A DNA stretch of 53,543 bases from Cupriavidus sp. GTDB lineage: Bacteria; Pseudomonadota; Gammaproteobacteria; Burkholderiales; Burkholderiaceae. The notes under the pieces were generated by a model, which worked only from the letters and a program-made list of their open reading frames with translations, was not told where the DNA came from and searched no databases. Both the position numbers and the translations under genes were made by a program. Below, in pieces: positions 43,490 to 53,172 of this stretch; positions within the stretch are counted from its first letter, which is position 1, and each line of letters begins with the position of its first letter. The stretch is taken from positions 1 through 53,543 of the forward strand of contig JAPSLC010000037.1 in the NCBI GenBank assembly GCA_031181345.1. Direction: 5' to 3'.

Positions 43490-45301
43490 TCAACCAAGCC
43501 GCTTGCGCCGGTGGATCTCCGCGATCAGCCAGCGCATGCGCGTCTTGCCCGCCTCGTCCGCCGTGCCGTTCTCCACCGCCGACTGCAACTGCGCCAACTC
43601 GCGCTGCAGCGGCTCGACCAGCAGCTTGGCGATTGCCGCGTCCAGTTCCAGCGTTGCCGGCTCCTCGTCGATGTCCTCGCGCAGTACCCCGGCGCGCACA
43701 TTGGCATAGACCTCGGCAAACGGCGACTGCGCCAGTTGCTCGCTGAAGGCGGCGAAGTTGACCTCGCCCTGCAGGGCATCGCAGCTCGCCACCAGATGGG
43801 CCAGCACTTCGGACCCGCCGGTCTCGGCATCGAGCAGCAGCGCACGCGCATCGTCGTCCAGCCGCGCCGACAGCGCCGGATAGCGCATCAGCAGCTGCAG
43901 CACACGCTGCTCCAGCCCCGCCGGCGCCTGCCGGCGCGCCCGCGCGCGCGGCTGGGCGAAGCGGCCGACGCGCGCGGCGTCGCTGCCCAGGCCGCACACC
44001 GCCTCGATCTCGGCCGGCGTGGTGCCGGTGGCCTCGGCCAGTTCACGCACGATCTGCAGCCGCAGGCCGCCCGCCGGCATCGCCTTGAGCAGCGGCTTGG
44101 CCTCGTACTGGGCACGCGCCCGGCCTTCGGGCTGCCGCAGGTCCTGCTCTTCGGTCACGCATTGCAGCAGGAAGCGCGACAGCGGCATCGCATCGCGCAC
44201 CTGCGCGGCGAAGGCCTCGGTGCCTTCCTCGCGAACGTAGCTGTCGGGGTCGTGCGCGGCGGGCAGGAACAGGAAGCGGATGGTCTTGTTATCCGCCACG
44301 TAGGGCAGGCACGCCTCCAGCGCGCGGCGCGCGGCGCGGCGGCCGGCGGCATCGCCATCGAACGAGAACACCACCGCGTCGGTCTGGCGCAGCAGCTTCT
44401 GCACATGCACGGGGGTGCAGGCGGTGCCCAGCGTAGCCACCGCATTGGCGAACCCCAGTTGAGCCAGCGCCACCACATCCATATAGCCTTCGACCACCAG
44501 CACATAGCCGGTTTCCCGGATCGCGTGCCGCGCCTCGAACAGCCCGTACAGCTCGGTGCCCTTGCTGAACAGCGGCGTTTCGGGCGAATTCAGATACTTG
44601 GGCTCGCCCTGCCCCATCACGCGGCCACCGAAGCCGATCACCTGCCCCTTGGTATTGCGGATCGGGAACATGATGCGATCGCGGAAGCGGTCGTAGCGGC
44701 GCGGCTTGCCGTCGGCGTCGCGCTTTTCGCTCTCGATCAGCAGGCCGGCCTCGATCAGCGGCCCGGCGATGGCGTCCTCGCGATAGCTCCCGAACACCGA
44801 TTCCAGCCCCTGCCAGTCGTCCGGGGCATAGCCCAGGCCGAACTGCGCGGCGACCTCGCCCGTCAGGCCGCGGCCCTTCAGGTACTGGATCGCCGTCGGG
44901 GCGCCCCGCAACTGGCGGCGATAGAAGTCGCTGGCCCGGGTCATCGCCTCGGACAGCGCCAGCGACTTCGCCTGCTGTTCGGCACGCTGGGCCGGCGGCA
45001 GCCGGTCGCGCTCCTCGGGCACGGAGAGGCCGACGGATTGCGCCAGTTCGCGTACCGCGTCGGGATAGCTCTGCCCGGAATACTCCATCAGGAAGCCGAT
45101 GGCCGACCCATGCGCGCCACAGCCGAAGCAATGGTAGAACTGCTTGGCAGGCGACACTGTGAACGATGGTGACTTCTCGTTATGAAAGGGGCACAGCCCC
45201 ATGAAGTTGGCGCCACCCTTCTTCAGCTGGACATACTTGCCCACCACATCGACGATATCGACGCGGTTCAGCAGGTCCTGAATGAAGGATTGCGGAATCA
45301 C
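43490..45301 (-). CDS. dnaG: DNA primase
   Basis: This 603-residue protein makes RNA primers for replication. It has the N-terminal CHC2 zinc finger (CPFHNEKSPSFTV to FYHCFGCG), the RNA polymerase/TOPRIM core with VLVVEGYMDVVAL and FSFDGDAAGRRAARRAL, and a C-terminal helicase-binding domain that contacts DnaB. GTG 45301 gives VIPQSFIQDLLNRVDIVDVV, which lines up with the E. coli DnaG N-terminus; the longer open frame adds an unrelated 26 residues. Downstream is rpoD, upstream yqeY and rpsU, the standard macromolecular-synthesis gene order. Confidence 0.97.
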   Translation of the reverse strand: MIPQSFIQDLLNRVDIVDVVGKYVQLKKGGANFMGLCPFHNEKSPSFTVSPAKQFYHCFGCGAHGSAIGFLMEYSGQSYPDAVRELAQSVGLSVPEERDRLPPAQRAEQQAKSLALSEAMTRASDFYRRQLRGAPTAIQYLKGRGLTGEVAAQFGLGYAPDDWQGLESVFGSYREDAIAGPLIEAGLLIESEKRDADGKPRRYDRFRDRIMFPIRNTKGQVIGFGGRVMGQGEPKYLNSPETPLFSKGTELYGLFEARHAIRETGYVLVVEGYMDVVALAQLGFANAVATLGTACTPVHVQKLLRQTDAVVFSFDGDAAGRRAARRALEACLPYVADNKTIRFLFLPAAHDPDSYVREEGTEAFAAQVRDAMPLSRFLLQCVTEEQDLRQPEGRARAQYEAKPLLKAMPAGGLRLQIVRELAEATGTTPAEIEAVCGLGSDAARVGRFAQPRARARRQAPAGLEQRVLQLLMRYPALSARLDDDARALLLDAETGGSEVLAHLVASCDALQGEVNFAAFSEQLAQSPFAEVYANVRAGVLREDIDEEPATLELDAAIAKLLVEPLQRELAQLQSAVENGTADEAGKTRMRWLIAEIHRRKRLG

Positions 45302-45488
45302 CCGGTTGGCCGTCCTGACGACGCGGCCGCCGCAAACCTCGGACGGCCTTGTAGAAATGCAAGCCGGGCGGTGTCGCACCCGGCGAAATGTGAAATTATT
45401 GTAGTGCTTCGATCGCAGCTTGCCAGAAATTTGTGACTATATTGCCACTATGCTGTGCCGCGGCATGCGATCGCGCCGGCGCCGCGCG

Positions 45489-45938
45489 TTACTTGGCGGT
45501 CAAGGCAGCCTTGACCTGGGCCGACACGGCGCTCATATCGGCGCGGCCCGCCAGCCGGCCCTTCAGCACGGCCATGACCTTGCCCATGTCCTGCGGACCC
45601 GCGGCGCCGCTCTCGGCGACCGCCCTGGCGACCTCGGCCGCCACTTCGGACTCGGACAGCGCCGCCGGCATGTAGACCTGCAGCACCTCGACCTCGGCGC
45701 TCTCCTTGTCCACCAGATCGGTACGCCCCGCCTGCTGGAACTGGGAGATCGAATCCTTGCGCTGCTTGATCAGCTTCTCGACCACCGCCAGCACGGCGGT
45801 GTCGTCCAGTTCCGTCCGCTCGTCGACCTCGCGCTGCTTGATCGCCGCCAGCAGCAGCCGGATCGTGCCGAGCCGCTCGGACTCGCGCGCCCGCATGGCG
45901 GCCTTCATGTCATCGCTGATTCGTTGCTTGAGGGACAT
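45489..45938 (-). CDS. yqeY: GatB/YqeY-domain protein
   Basis: This 149-residue helical protein matches the YqeY family, similar to the tRNA-binding tail of GatB. It begins LKQRISDDMKAAMRARESERLGTIRLLLAAIKQ and has DSISQFQQAGRTDLVDKE and ELEVLQ-like EVEVLQVYMP, then MGKVMAVLKGRLAGRADMSAVS. GGAAAG precedes the ATG 45938; the frame extends upstream without similarity. In many proteobacteria it lies between rpsU and dnaG, as here. Its exact function in the cell is not established. Confidence 0.95.
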   Translation of the reverse strand: MSLKQRISDDMKAAMRARESERLGTIRLLLAAIKQREVDERTELDDTAVLAVVEKLIKQRKDSISQFQQAGRTDLVDKESAEVEVLQVYMPAALSESEVAAEVARAVAESGAAGPQDMGKVMAVLKGRLAGRADMSAVSAQVKAALTAK

Positions 45939-46089
45939 GGTATCTTTCCAGGTGAACTCATCGGCACAAAACCGCGACGAGCGAGGGCGGACAGGGAGGC
46001 GCAGCACCAACACAAAAACCCGCCGGAGCAAGGCCCACAGCGGGTCGGGATGCTGACGCGGAAAGGCGATCAGCCGATCGACTGGTCGA

Positions 46090-46302
46090 TCAGTACATCT
46101 TCTTCGGCAGCATCTGGCTGCGAATGCGCTTGTAGTGGCGCTTTACCGCCGCTGCCTTCTTGCGCTTCCGCTCTGCCGTCGGCTTTTCATAAAACTCGCG
46201 CGCCCGCAGTTCAGTAATCAAACCGTTCTTCTCAATGGTGCGCTTGAAACGACGCATTGCAACTTCAAACGGCTCGTTTTCTTTGAGGCGAATCGTGGTC
46301 AT
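46090..46302 (-). CDS. rpsU: 30S ribosomal protein S21
   Basis: This 70-residue basic protein has the full S21 sequence pattern: TTIRLKENEPFEVAMRRFKR, then LRAREFYEKPTAERKRKKAA, then the RKK-rich end. Its length is the usual 70-71. It is the first gene of the rpsU-yqeY-dnaG-rpoD block on the minus strand. About 150 bases between rpsU and yqeY leave room for an internal promoter or attenuator. S21 is needed for translation initiation with structured leaders. Confidence 0.98.
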   Translation of the reverse strand: MTTIRLKENEPFEVAMRRFKRTIEKNGLITELRAREFYEKPTAERKRKKAAAVKRHYKRIRSQMLPKKMY

Positions 46303-46385
46303 GTGCCAAAAAAGGAGTTAGCGGTTTTACGAAGACTTGGAGTCTAGCACGAAATCCGTCAAGCGTGCGCGGTTTACTTCGACGT

Positions 46386-47741
46386 TTACCCCGAGGACGC
46401 GACCCCATTGCCGGACGCCTGGGCGACCGTTCGTAGTGTTCGTGCGTTCTCGGCAACAGCCTTGCCGGCGGCCACGCCGGAGGCCCAGGCCCACTGGAAA
46501 TTGTAGCCGCCGAGCCACCCCGTGACGTCGACCACCTCGCCGATGAAGTACAGGTTCGGCACCGAGCGCGCCATCATCGTGCTCGAGGACAGCGCACGCG
46601 TGTCGACGCCGCCCCGCGTGACCTCGGCCTTGCGGTAGCCCTCGGTGCCCGACGGCACCAGTTGCCAGCGGTTCAGCGCCTCGCCCAGCTTGCGCAGCGC
46701 CTTGTCGGGCAGATCGTGCGGCAGCCTGGCGGCGTCGAGCCCGGCGGCGTGGCACCAGGCATCGGCCAGCCGCGCCGGCATGCGCGCGGCAAGCAGATTG
46801 CCCAGATGCTTGCGGGTGCCGTTCTTGGCCTCGAGCAGCCACGCCGCCGCGTCCTCGCCCTCGAACAGGTCGATGGTGATCGGCGTGCCGGGGCGCCAGT
46901 AGCTGGAGATCTGCAGCACCGCCGGGCCGGACAGCCCGCGGTGGGTCCACAGCAGATCCTCGCGAAAAGCCCCGGCCTCCTTGCCCTTGCCGGTGGCGAT
47001 ATCGACTTCCTTCGACAGCCCGGCGAGCGGCGCGAACGGTTGCCAGGCGGCGCCATCGAACGTCAGCGGCACCAGCGCCGGCCGCGTTTCGACGATGGGC
47101 AGGCCGAACTGGCGAGCGATCCGGTAGCCGAAATCGGTGGCGCCGATCTTCGGGATCGATAGCCCGCCGGTCGCGACGACCAGGGCGCCCGCCCGCACCG
47201 GGCCGTCGGGCGTCAGCAGCAGAAAATCGTCGCCTTCGCGGCGGATCTCGGCGACCGTGCAGCCGGTACGCCAATGGACCTGCCCCGCGCCGCACTCGGC
47301 GCGCAACATGTCGATGACCTGCTCGGCGCTGTCGTTGCAGAACAGCTGGCCGCGATGCTTTTCGTGCCAGTCGATCTGATGGCGCCGCATCAGCGCAAGA
47401 AAGTCCTGGGGCGTGTAGCGCGCCAGCGCCGAGCGGCAGAAATTCGGGTTGTCGGACAGGTAATTGGCCGGACCGGCGTGCAGATTGGTGAAATTGCAGC
47501 GCCCGCCGCCCGAGATGCGGATCTTCTCGGCCAGCCGCGTGGCATGGTCGATCAGCACCACGCGGGCGCCCTGCTGGCCCGCGACCGCGGCGCACATCAT
47601 GCCGGCCGCACCGGCGCCCAGCACGGCGACGTCGTAGCGGCCGGCCCCCGACGCCTGGGACGACTGGAGCGACGACTGGCGTGGCGGCTCGGGCGATAAT
47701 GGGCGCGCCGATGGCGGCGCTGCTGGATGCGACTGTGGCAT
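46386..47741 (-). CDS. BaiN/HI0933-family FAD-dependent oxidoreductase
   Basis: This 451-residue flavoprotein begins, after a Pro/Ser-rich 33-residue stretch, with the dinucleotide-binding motif YDVAVLGAGAAGMMCAAVAG. It has the family signature KIRISGGGRCNFTN, a central domain, VVATGGLSIPKIGATDFGY, and the C-terminal NLYFIGEVVDVTGWLGGYN, which closes the FAD site. YhiN/BaiN proteins are related to bile-acid-acting enzymes and may reduce C=C bonds; the physiological substrate is unknown. It is divergent from tsaD. Confidence 0.93.
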   Translation of the reverse strand: MPQSHPAAPPSARPLSPEPPRQSSLQSSQASGAGRYDVAVLGAGAAGMMCAAVAGQQGARVVLIDHATRLAEKIRISGGGRCNFTNLHAGPANYLSDNPNFCRSALARYTPQDFLALMRRHQIDWHEKHRGQLFCNDSAEQVIDMLRAECGAGQVHWRTGCTVAEIRREGDDFLLLTPDGPVRAGALVVATGGLSIPKIGATDFGYRIARQFGLPIVETRPALVPLTFDGAAWQPFAPLAGLSKEVDIATGKGKEAGAFREDLLWTHRGLSGPAVLQISSYWRPGTPITIDLFEGEDAAAWLLEAKNGTRKHLGNLLAARMPARLADAWCHAAGLDAARLPHDLPDKALRKLGEALNRWQLVPSGTEGYRKAEVTRGGVDTRALSSSTMMARSVPNLYFIGEVVDVTGWLGGYNFQWAWASGVAAGKAVAENARTLRTVAQASGNGVASSG

Positions 47742-47858
47742 GACTGTCCCGCTGGAGAATCGGCGATTGTAGCGAAAAGCACGCTACGGCCTGCTGTGCT
47801 ACCCTCCCACGCTTTGCCGCGCGGCCCCCGGCGCCTCGCTTTCATCCCGGCTTACACC

Positions 47859-48893
47859 ATGCTCGTTCTCGGCATCGAATCCTCCTGTGACGAAACCGGC
47901 CTGGCCCTCTACGACACCGAGGCCGGCCTGCTCGCGCACGCGCTCCATTCGCAGATCGCGATGCATCGCGACTACGGCGGCGTGGTGCCGGAGCTGGCCT
48001 CGCGCGACCATATCCGCCGCGTGCTGCCGCTGCTGCAGCAGGTGCTGGACGAGGCCGGGCGCAAGCGCGCCGATATCGACGCCATCGCCTTCACGCAGGG
48101 CCCGGGGCTGGCCGGTGCGCTGCTGGTCGGCGCCTCCGTGGCCAACGCGCTCGGATTCGCCCTCGATGTGCCGATGCTGGGCGTCCATCACCTCGAAGGC
48201 CATCTGCTGTCGCCGCTGCTGACGCCGAATCCGCCCGCCTTCCCCTTCGTCGCGCTGCTGGTATCGGGCGGCCACACGCAGTTGATGGAAGTGCGCGGCA
48301 TCGGCGACTACGCGCTGCTCGGCGAGACGCTGGACGATGCGGCCGGCGAGGCCTTCGACAAGACGGCCAAGCTGCTGGGCCTGGGCTACCCCGGCGGCCC
48401 GGAAGTGTCGCGGCTGGCCGAGTTCGGCCTGCCGGGCGTCTACGAACTGCCGCGGCCGATGCTGCATTCGGGCAATCTGGATTTCTCGTTCGCCGGCCTG
48501 AAGACCGCGGTGCTGACGCAGGCGCGCAAGCTCGGCAACATCTGCGAGCAGGACCGCGCCAACCTGGCGCGCGGCTTCGTCGACGCGATCGTCGACGTGC
48601 TCGCCGCCAAGTCGATGGCCGCGCTGAAGGCGACCGGCCACAAGCGGCTGGTGGTCGCCGGCGGCGTCGGCGCCAATCGCCAGTTGCGCGAGCGGCTCGA
48701 CGAACTGGCGGCCAAGCGCCGCGCGCAGGTCTTCTATCCCGATCTGGCCTTCTGCACCGACAACGGCGCGATGATCGCCTTCGCCGGCGCGATGCGGCTG
48801 CAGGCCGCGCCGCAACTGGCGCAGCGCGAGTACGGCTACGGCGTCACGCCGCGCTGGGACCTGGCCGATCTGCGGCTGCCGGCGGCGCTATGA
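47859..48893 (+). CDS. tsaD: tRNA N6-adenosine threonylcarbamoyltransferase TsaD
   Basis: This 344-residue protein transfers the threonylcarbamoyl group to A37 of ANN-decoding tRNAs as part of the TsaBDE complex. It has LGIESSCDETGLALYD at the N-terminus, GALLVGASVANALGFAL, the metal-binding HHLEGHLLSPLL, SGGHTQL, KTAKLLGLGYPGGP and VVAGGVGANRQLR. ATG 47859 begins directly at the conserved first strand. A strong bidirectional hairpin follows at 48923, before the convergent folE2 gene. Confidence 0.98.
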   Translation: MLVLGIESSCDETGLALYDTEAGLLAHALHSQIAMHRDYGGVVPELASRDHIRRVLPLLQQVLDEAGRKRADIDAIAFTQGPGLAGALLVGASVANALGFALDVPMLGVHHLEGHLLSPLLTPNPPAFPFVALLVSGGHTQLMEVRGIGDYALLGETLDDAAGEAFDKTAKLLGLGYPGGPEVSRLAEFGLPGVYELPRPMLHSGNLDFSFAGLKTAVLTQARKLGNICEQDRANLARGFVDAIVDVLAAKSMAALKATGHKRLVVAGGVGANRQLRERLDELAAKRRAQVFYPDLAFCTDNGAMIAFAGAMRLQAAPQLAQREYGYGVTPRWDLADLRLPAAL

Positions 48894-48922
48894 CGGACGA
48901 CTGAGCCGCGCGCCGCATCAAC

Positions 48923-48951
48923 AAGAACGCCACCCCTCGGGTGGCGTTCTT
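48923..48951. terminator. Bidirectional terminator between tsaD and folE2
   Basis: AAGAACGCCACCC-CTC-GGGTGGCGTTCTT is a perfect 13-base-pair stem with A and T residues at its ends, placed between convergent genes. Confidence 0.88.
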
Positions 48952-48995
48952 GTTCGCTGTCGCTCCCGCGCAGGCCGAGACAACAGAGTCAGCAA

Positions 48996-49799
48996 CTAGC
49001 TCAGCCGCTTGTCGCGCTCGATCACCGCATAGGCGCTGTGGTTGTGGATCGACTCGAAGTTCTCGGCCTCGAGCACATAGGCCACGATGCGCTCGTCGGC
49101 ATTGAGCCGCATCGCGATGTCGCGCACCAGGTCCTCGACGAACTTCGGGTTCTCGTAGGCGCGCTCGGTCACGTACTTCTCGTCAGGACGCTTGAGCAAC
49201 CCCCACAGTTCGCACGAGGCCTCTTCCTCGGCCATCCGCACCAGCGCCTCGATCGGCAGATCGGCGGCCAGCTCGACGCACATCGTGATGTGCGAGCGCT
49301 GGTTGTGCGCGCCGTACTGCGAAATCTTTTTCGAGCACGGGCACAGGCTGGTGACCGGCACCAGCGCCTTCAGCCAGACCTTGGTGACGCCATCGCGCGC
49401 TTCGCCGACCAGCGTGACCTCGTAGTCCATCAGCGAAGCGACACCGGACACCGGCGCGACCTTGTTGATGAAATACGGGAAGCTGACCTCGATACGGCCG
49501 GCCTGCGCTTCGAGCCGCTGCAGCATCTTGCCCACCAACGCGCGGAACGAAGCCAGGTCGAGCGGCTCGCGCTCGTCCTCGAGCAGCGCGACGAAGCGCG
49601 ACATATGCGTGCCCTTCTGGTCGGCGGGCAGATGCACGTCCAGATTGAAGGTGCCGACGGTCGGATGCACGCCCTGGGCGGTCCGCAGCGTAAGCGGATA
49701 ACGCACGCCGCGCACGCCGACGCGCTGGATCGGGATCTGGCGCGTGTCCAGGCTCGATTGCACATCGGGCATCACGAAGGCCGGATTGATGTCATTCAT
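48996..49799 (-). CDS. folE2: GTP cyclohydrolase FolE2 (type IB)
   Basis: This 267-residue enzyme converts GTP to 7,8-dihydroneopterin triphosphate in folate synthesis. It carries the metal-binding VTSLCPCSKKISQYGAHNQR segment typical of FolE2, HMSRFVALLEDE, the YVTERAYENPKFVEDLVRD block and FESIHNHSAYAVIER near the end. FolE2 uses metals other than zinc and often replaces FolE1 when zinc is low. No Zur-type operator could be identified with confidence in the 207 bases upstream. The gene lies between tsaD and dxs on the minus strand. Confidence 0.97.
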   Translation of the reverse strand: MNDINPAFVMPDVQSSLDTRQIPIQRVGVRGVRYPLTLRTAQGVHPTVGTFNLDVHLPADQKGTHMSRFVALLEDEREPLDLASFRALVGKMLQRLEAQAGRIEVSFPYFINKVAPVSGVASLMDYEVTLVGEARDGVTKVWLKALVPVTSLCPCSKKISQYGAHNQRSHITMCVELAADLPIEALVRMAEEEASCELWGLLKRPDEKYVTERAYENPKFVEDLVRDIAMRLNADERIVAYVLEAENFESIHNHSAYAVIERDKRLS

Positions 49800-50006
49800 G
49801 ACGGATTTCCTCGGTTTCCTTTACGGTCGCGGCATCTTCGCAGTCCACCTTGCCGCGCAACGAGTGTGAAACCACGGGCGCGCCGGAAAACACGGCGGCG
49901 CCAGCCCGCAGCTGCGAACACGAAAACCAGCGATTCTAAGGGAATTCGGGTGATGCCGCCCGCACCGGGCTCGTAGCAGCCGGTGCGGGTGCGTGGGAAC
50001 GACCGC

Positions 50007-51935
50007 TCAGGCGGCCTTGGTTGCCGCGGCGGATGCAGCCGCGGCGGCGGGCGTCGTCAGGCCGAAACGCTCGCGCACCGAGCGTTCGATGCCGGCCGCA
50101 TCCAGGCCGCATTGCGACAGCAGGAAGGCGGGATCGCCGTGGTCGATGAAGTGGTCGGGCAGGCCGAGCTGCAGCACCGGGATCTCGATGCCGGCAGCGG
50201 CCAGCGCCTCGAGCACCGCGCTGCCGGCGCCGCCCATCACCACGCCCTCTTCCACCGTGACGAGGTAGTCGTGCTCGCGCGCCAGCGTCTTGACCAGCTC
50301 CACATCGAGCGGCTTGACGAAGCGCATGTTGGCCACCGCGGCGTCGAGCTTCTCGGCCGCGCCCAGCGCGGGATGCAGCATCGACCCAAAGGCCAGCACG
50401 GCGACCCGCTGGCCGGCGCGCGCGCCGCAGCTGCGGCGCATCTCGCCCTTGCCGACCGGCAGCGTCTCCAGCGAGGCCTGCGTCGCCACGCCCGGGCCTG
50501 CGCCGCGCGGATAGCGCACCGCGGTCGGGCAGTCCTGCGCGAAGGCCGTGCTCAGCAGCTGGCGGCACTCGTTCTCGTCCGCCGGCGTCATCACCATCAT
50601 GTTGGGGATGCAGCGCAGATAGGGGATATCGTAGGCGCCCGCGTGCGTCGCGCCGTCGGCACCGACCAGACCGGCACGGTCCAGCGCGAACACCACCGGC
50701 AGGTTCTGCAGCGCGACGTCGTGGATCAGCTGGTCGTAGCCGCGCTGCAGGAAGGTCGAGTAGATCGCGACCACCGGCTTCAGGCCCTCGCAGGCCATCC
50801 CGCCGGCGAATGTCACCGCGTGCTGCTCGGCGATGCCCACGTCGTAGTAGCGGTCCGGGAACCGCTGCTCGAATTCGACCAGCCCCGAGCCTTCCCGCAT
50901 CGCCGGCGTGATGCCGATCAGGCGCGGATCGGCCGCGGCCTGGTCGCACAGCCATTCGCCGAACACCTGCGTATAGGTCTTGCGCGCCGGCTTGGCGGCC
51001 GGGCGGATGCCTTCGGCCGGATTGAACTTGCCGGGGCCGTGATACAGGATCGGGTCGGCCTCGGCCAGCTTGTAGCCCTGGCCCTTCCTGGTGACGACAT
51101 GCAGGAACTGCGGTCCGCCCCCCTCGAGCGCGCGGCGGCGGATGTTCTGCAGCGTCGGCACCAGCGAATCGAGATCGTGGCCGTCGATCGGCCCGATGTA
51201 GTTGAAGCCGAATTCCTCGAACAGCGTGGCGGGCACCACCATGCCCTTGGCATGTTCCTCGAAGCGCTTGGCGAATTCGAGCACCGGCGGCGCGACCGAC
51301 AGCACGCGCTCGATGCCCTTCTTGGTCGCCGCATAGAACTGCCCGCTCAGCAGCCGCGCCAGATGCCGGTTCAGCGCGCCGACCGGCGGCGAGATCGACA
51401 TGTCGTTGTCGTTGAGCACCACCACCAGCGGCAGGTCCTTGTAGACCCCGGCATTGTTCATCGCCTCGAAGGCCATGCCGGCGGTCATCGCACCGTCGCC
51501 GATCACCGCGATCGACACGCGCTGCTCGCCGAGCGTGCGTGCGCCGAGCGCCATGCCGAGGGCGGCCGAGATCGAGGTCGACGAGTGCGCGGTGCCGAAG
51601 GTGTCGTACTCGCTTTCGCTGCGGCGGGGAAAGCCCGAGATGCCGTTCCACTGGCGCAGCGTGTGCATGCGCTGGCGCCGCCCGGTCAGGATCTTGTGCG
51701 GATAGCTCTGATGGCCGACGTCCCACACCAGCCGGTCCATCGGCGTGTCGAACACATAGTGCAGCGCGATCGTCAGCTCGACCGTGCCGAGGTTGGACGA
51801 CAGATGGCCGCCGGTCTGCGAGACCGACTCCAGCACGAAGGCGCGCAGTTCGTCGGCCAGCGTGGCCAGCTGGCGGCGGTCGAGCTTGCGCAGGTCCGCG
51901 GGGTCGTCGATGGTATTGAGCAATGCGTAAGTCAT
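50007..51935 (-). CDS. dxs: 1-deoxy-D-xylulose-5-phosphate synthase
   Basis: This 642-residue thiamine-diphosphate enzyme starts the MEP isoprenoid pathway by joining pyruvate and glyceraldehyde 3-phosphate. It has GGHLSSNLGTVELTIALHYV with the catalytic His, WDVGHQSYPHKILTGR, the ThDP motif GDGAMTAGMAFEAMNNAG to NDNDMSISP, YYDVGIAEQHAVTFAGGMA and DRAGLVGADGATHAGAYD. ATG 51935 was chosen at the conserved N-terminus; the frame is open further up into the ispA region. Its neighbour ispA (71 bases upstream) uses downstream isoprenoid precursors, so xseB-ispA-dxs likely forms one operon. Confidence 0.98.
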   Translation of the reverse strand: MTYALLNTIDDPADLRKLDRRQLATLADELRAFVLESVSQTGGHLSSNLGTVELTIALHYVFDTPMDRLVWDVGHQSYPHKILTGRRQRMHTLRQWNGISGFPRRSESEYDTFGTAHSSTSISAALGMALGARTLGEQRVSIAVIGDGAMTAGMAFEAMNNAGVYKDLPLVVVLNDNDMSISPPVGALNRHLARLLSGQFYAATKKGIERVLSVAPPVLEFAKRFEEHAKGMVVPATLFEEFGFNYIGPIDGHDLDSLVPTLQNIRRRALEGGGPQFLHVVTRKGQGYKLAEADPILYHGPGKFNPAEGIRPAAKPARKTYTQVFGEWLCDQAAADPRLIGITPAMREGSGLVEFEQRFPDRYYDVGIAEQHAVTFAGGMACEGLKPVVAIYSTFLQRGYDQLIHDVALQNLPVVFALDRAGLVGADGATHAGAYDIPYLRCIPNMMVMTPADENECRQLLSTAFAQDCPTAVRYPRGAGPGVATQASLETLPVGKGEMRRSCGARAGQRVAVLAFGSMLHPALGAAEKLDAAVANMRFVKPLDVELVKTLAREHDYLVTVEEGVVMGGAGSAVLEALAAAGIEIPVLQLGLPDHFIDHGDPAFLLSQCGLDAAGIERSVRERFGLTTPAAAAASAAATKAA

Positions 51936-52006
51936 GGTATCCGTCCTGCCGCCGGATTCTCCCGTCCGGCTCGTCGTTTTACGGCGATCGGTCGCGCGGC
52001 GCGCTG

Positions 52007-52891
52007 TCAATGTGAGCGCAGCACGATCAGGTCGGCCAGGTCCGCCAGCCTTGCCGCGCGGGCGCCGAATTCGCCCAGCGCCTTGCGCGCGTCGTCGCGC
52101 AGCCTGGCGGCCAGCTCGCGGGCCGGTTCGAGGCCCAGCAGCGACACATAAGTGGGCTTGTGCTGCTCGGCATCCTTGCCGGCGGTCTTGCCCAGCGTGG
52201 CGGTATCGGCGGTAACGTCCAGAATATCGTCTACCACCTGGAACGCCAAACCGATCGCGGCGGCGTAGCGGTCGAGCGCCGCCAGTCCAGCCTCGTCGAT
52301 GCTGCCGCACAGCGCGCCCATGCGGATGCTCGCGCGCAGCAACGCGCCCGTCTTCATCCGGTGCATCGTTTCGAGCTGGTCCAGCGACATCGCCTGGCCG
52401 ACATGCTGCAGGTCGATCGCCTGGCCGCCGGCCATGCCGATCGAGCCCGAGGCCCGTGCCAGTTCGCCGACCAGCCGCAGCCGGGCGGCGGGCTCGAGCG
52501 CGTCGGCCTGCGCCAGCACGATGAAGGCCTGGGTCTGCAGCGCATCGCCGACCAGCAGCGCGGTGGCTTCGTCATAGGCCTTGTGCACGGTCGGCCGGCC
52601 CCGGCGCAGGTCGTCGTCGTCCATGCACGGCATGTCGTCGTGCACCAGCGAATACGCGTGGATCATCTCGACCGCACAGGCCGCCGCATCGCAGGCGCGC
52701 GGATCGGCGCCGCCGACCTCGCCGGCCGCGTGGACCAGCAGCGGGCGCACCCGCTTGCCGCCGCCCATGGCCGCGTAGCGCATCGCCTCGTGCAGGCGCG
52801 CCGGCAGGCGGTCCACCGGCGGCAGCGCGGCCGCCAGCGCCGCTTCGGTACGGGCGGCGCGATCCTGCATCCACTGCGCGAAATCGGTCAT
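52007..52891 (-). CDS. ispA: Farnesyl diphosphate synthase (polyprenyl synthetase)
   Basis: This 294-residue prenyltransferase makes farnesyl diphosphate from IPP and DMAPP. It has GGGKRVRPLLVHAAGE, the first Asp-rich motif in SLVHDDMPCMDDDDLRRGRPT, GGQAIDLQHVG, KTGALLRASIRMG and the second Asp-rich motif FQVVDDILDVTAD. Length and motifs match short-chain IspA enzymes. The start overlaps the xseB stop by four bases, so translation is coupled. dxs follows 71 bases downstream. Confidence 0.97.
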   Translation of the reverse strand: MTDFAQWMQDRAARTEAALAAALPPVDRLPARLHEAMRYAAMGGGKRVRPLLVHAAGEVGGADPRACDAAACAVEMIHAYSLVHDDMPCMDDDDLRRGRPTVHKAYDEATALLVGDALQTQAFIVLAQADALEPAARLRLVGELARASGSIGMAGGQAIDLQHVGQAMSLDQLETMHRMKTGALLRASIRMGALCGSIDEAGLAALDRYAAAIGLAFQVVDDILDVTADTATLGKTAGKDAEQHKPTYVSLLGLEPARELAARLRDDARKALGEFGARAARLADLADLIVLRSH

Positions 52892-53172
52892 TCAGTCTCT
52901 GCCTGGGTGCCCGGCTCGGCCAGGGGCTTGAGCGTGTCGCCCTCGAGCACCTTGACCTGCTGCTCGATGCGCTCGAGCATCTGCTGGCAATACTTGACCA
53001 GTTCGGCACCGCGCCGGTAGGCCGCCAGCGATTCTTCCAGCGGCAAGGCCCCGCTCTCCATGCTGGTGACCAGCGCTTCGAGCTCGGCCATGGCGGCCTC
53101 GTACGAGGCCGGCGGCGCGCTGGTGGGGACCTGGTCGCCGTCGCCGGCCGGCACGGTGGTTGTCTTTGGCAT
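52888..53172 (-). CDS. xseB: Exodeoxyribonuclease VII small subunit
   Basis: This 94-residue helical protein is the small subunit that wraps the XseA large subunit in exonuclease VII, which degrades single-stranded DNA. It contains SYEAAMAELEALVTSMESG, PLEESLAAYRRGAELVKYC and QQMLERIEQQVKVLEGD, the family core. ATG 53172 (MPKTTTV) leaves an 18-residue lead before the core; a start at 53223 is also open. xseA is not in the window. It is the first gene of the xseB-ispA-dxs run. Confidence 0.95.
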   Translation of the reverse strand: MPKTTTVPAGDGDQVPTSAPPASYEAAMAELEALVTSMESGALPLEESLAAYRRGAELVKYCQQMLERIEQQVKVLEGDTLKPLAEPGTQAETE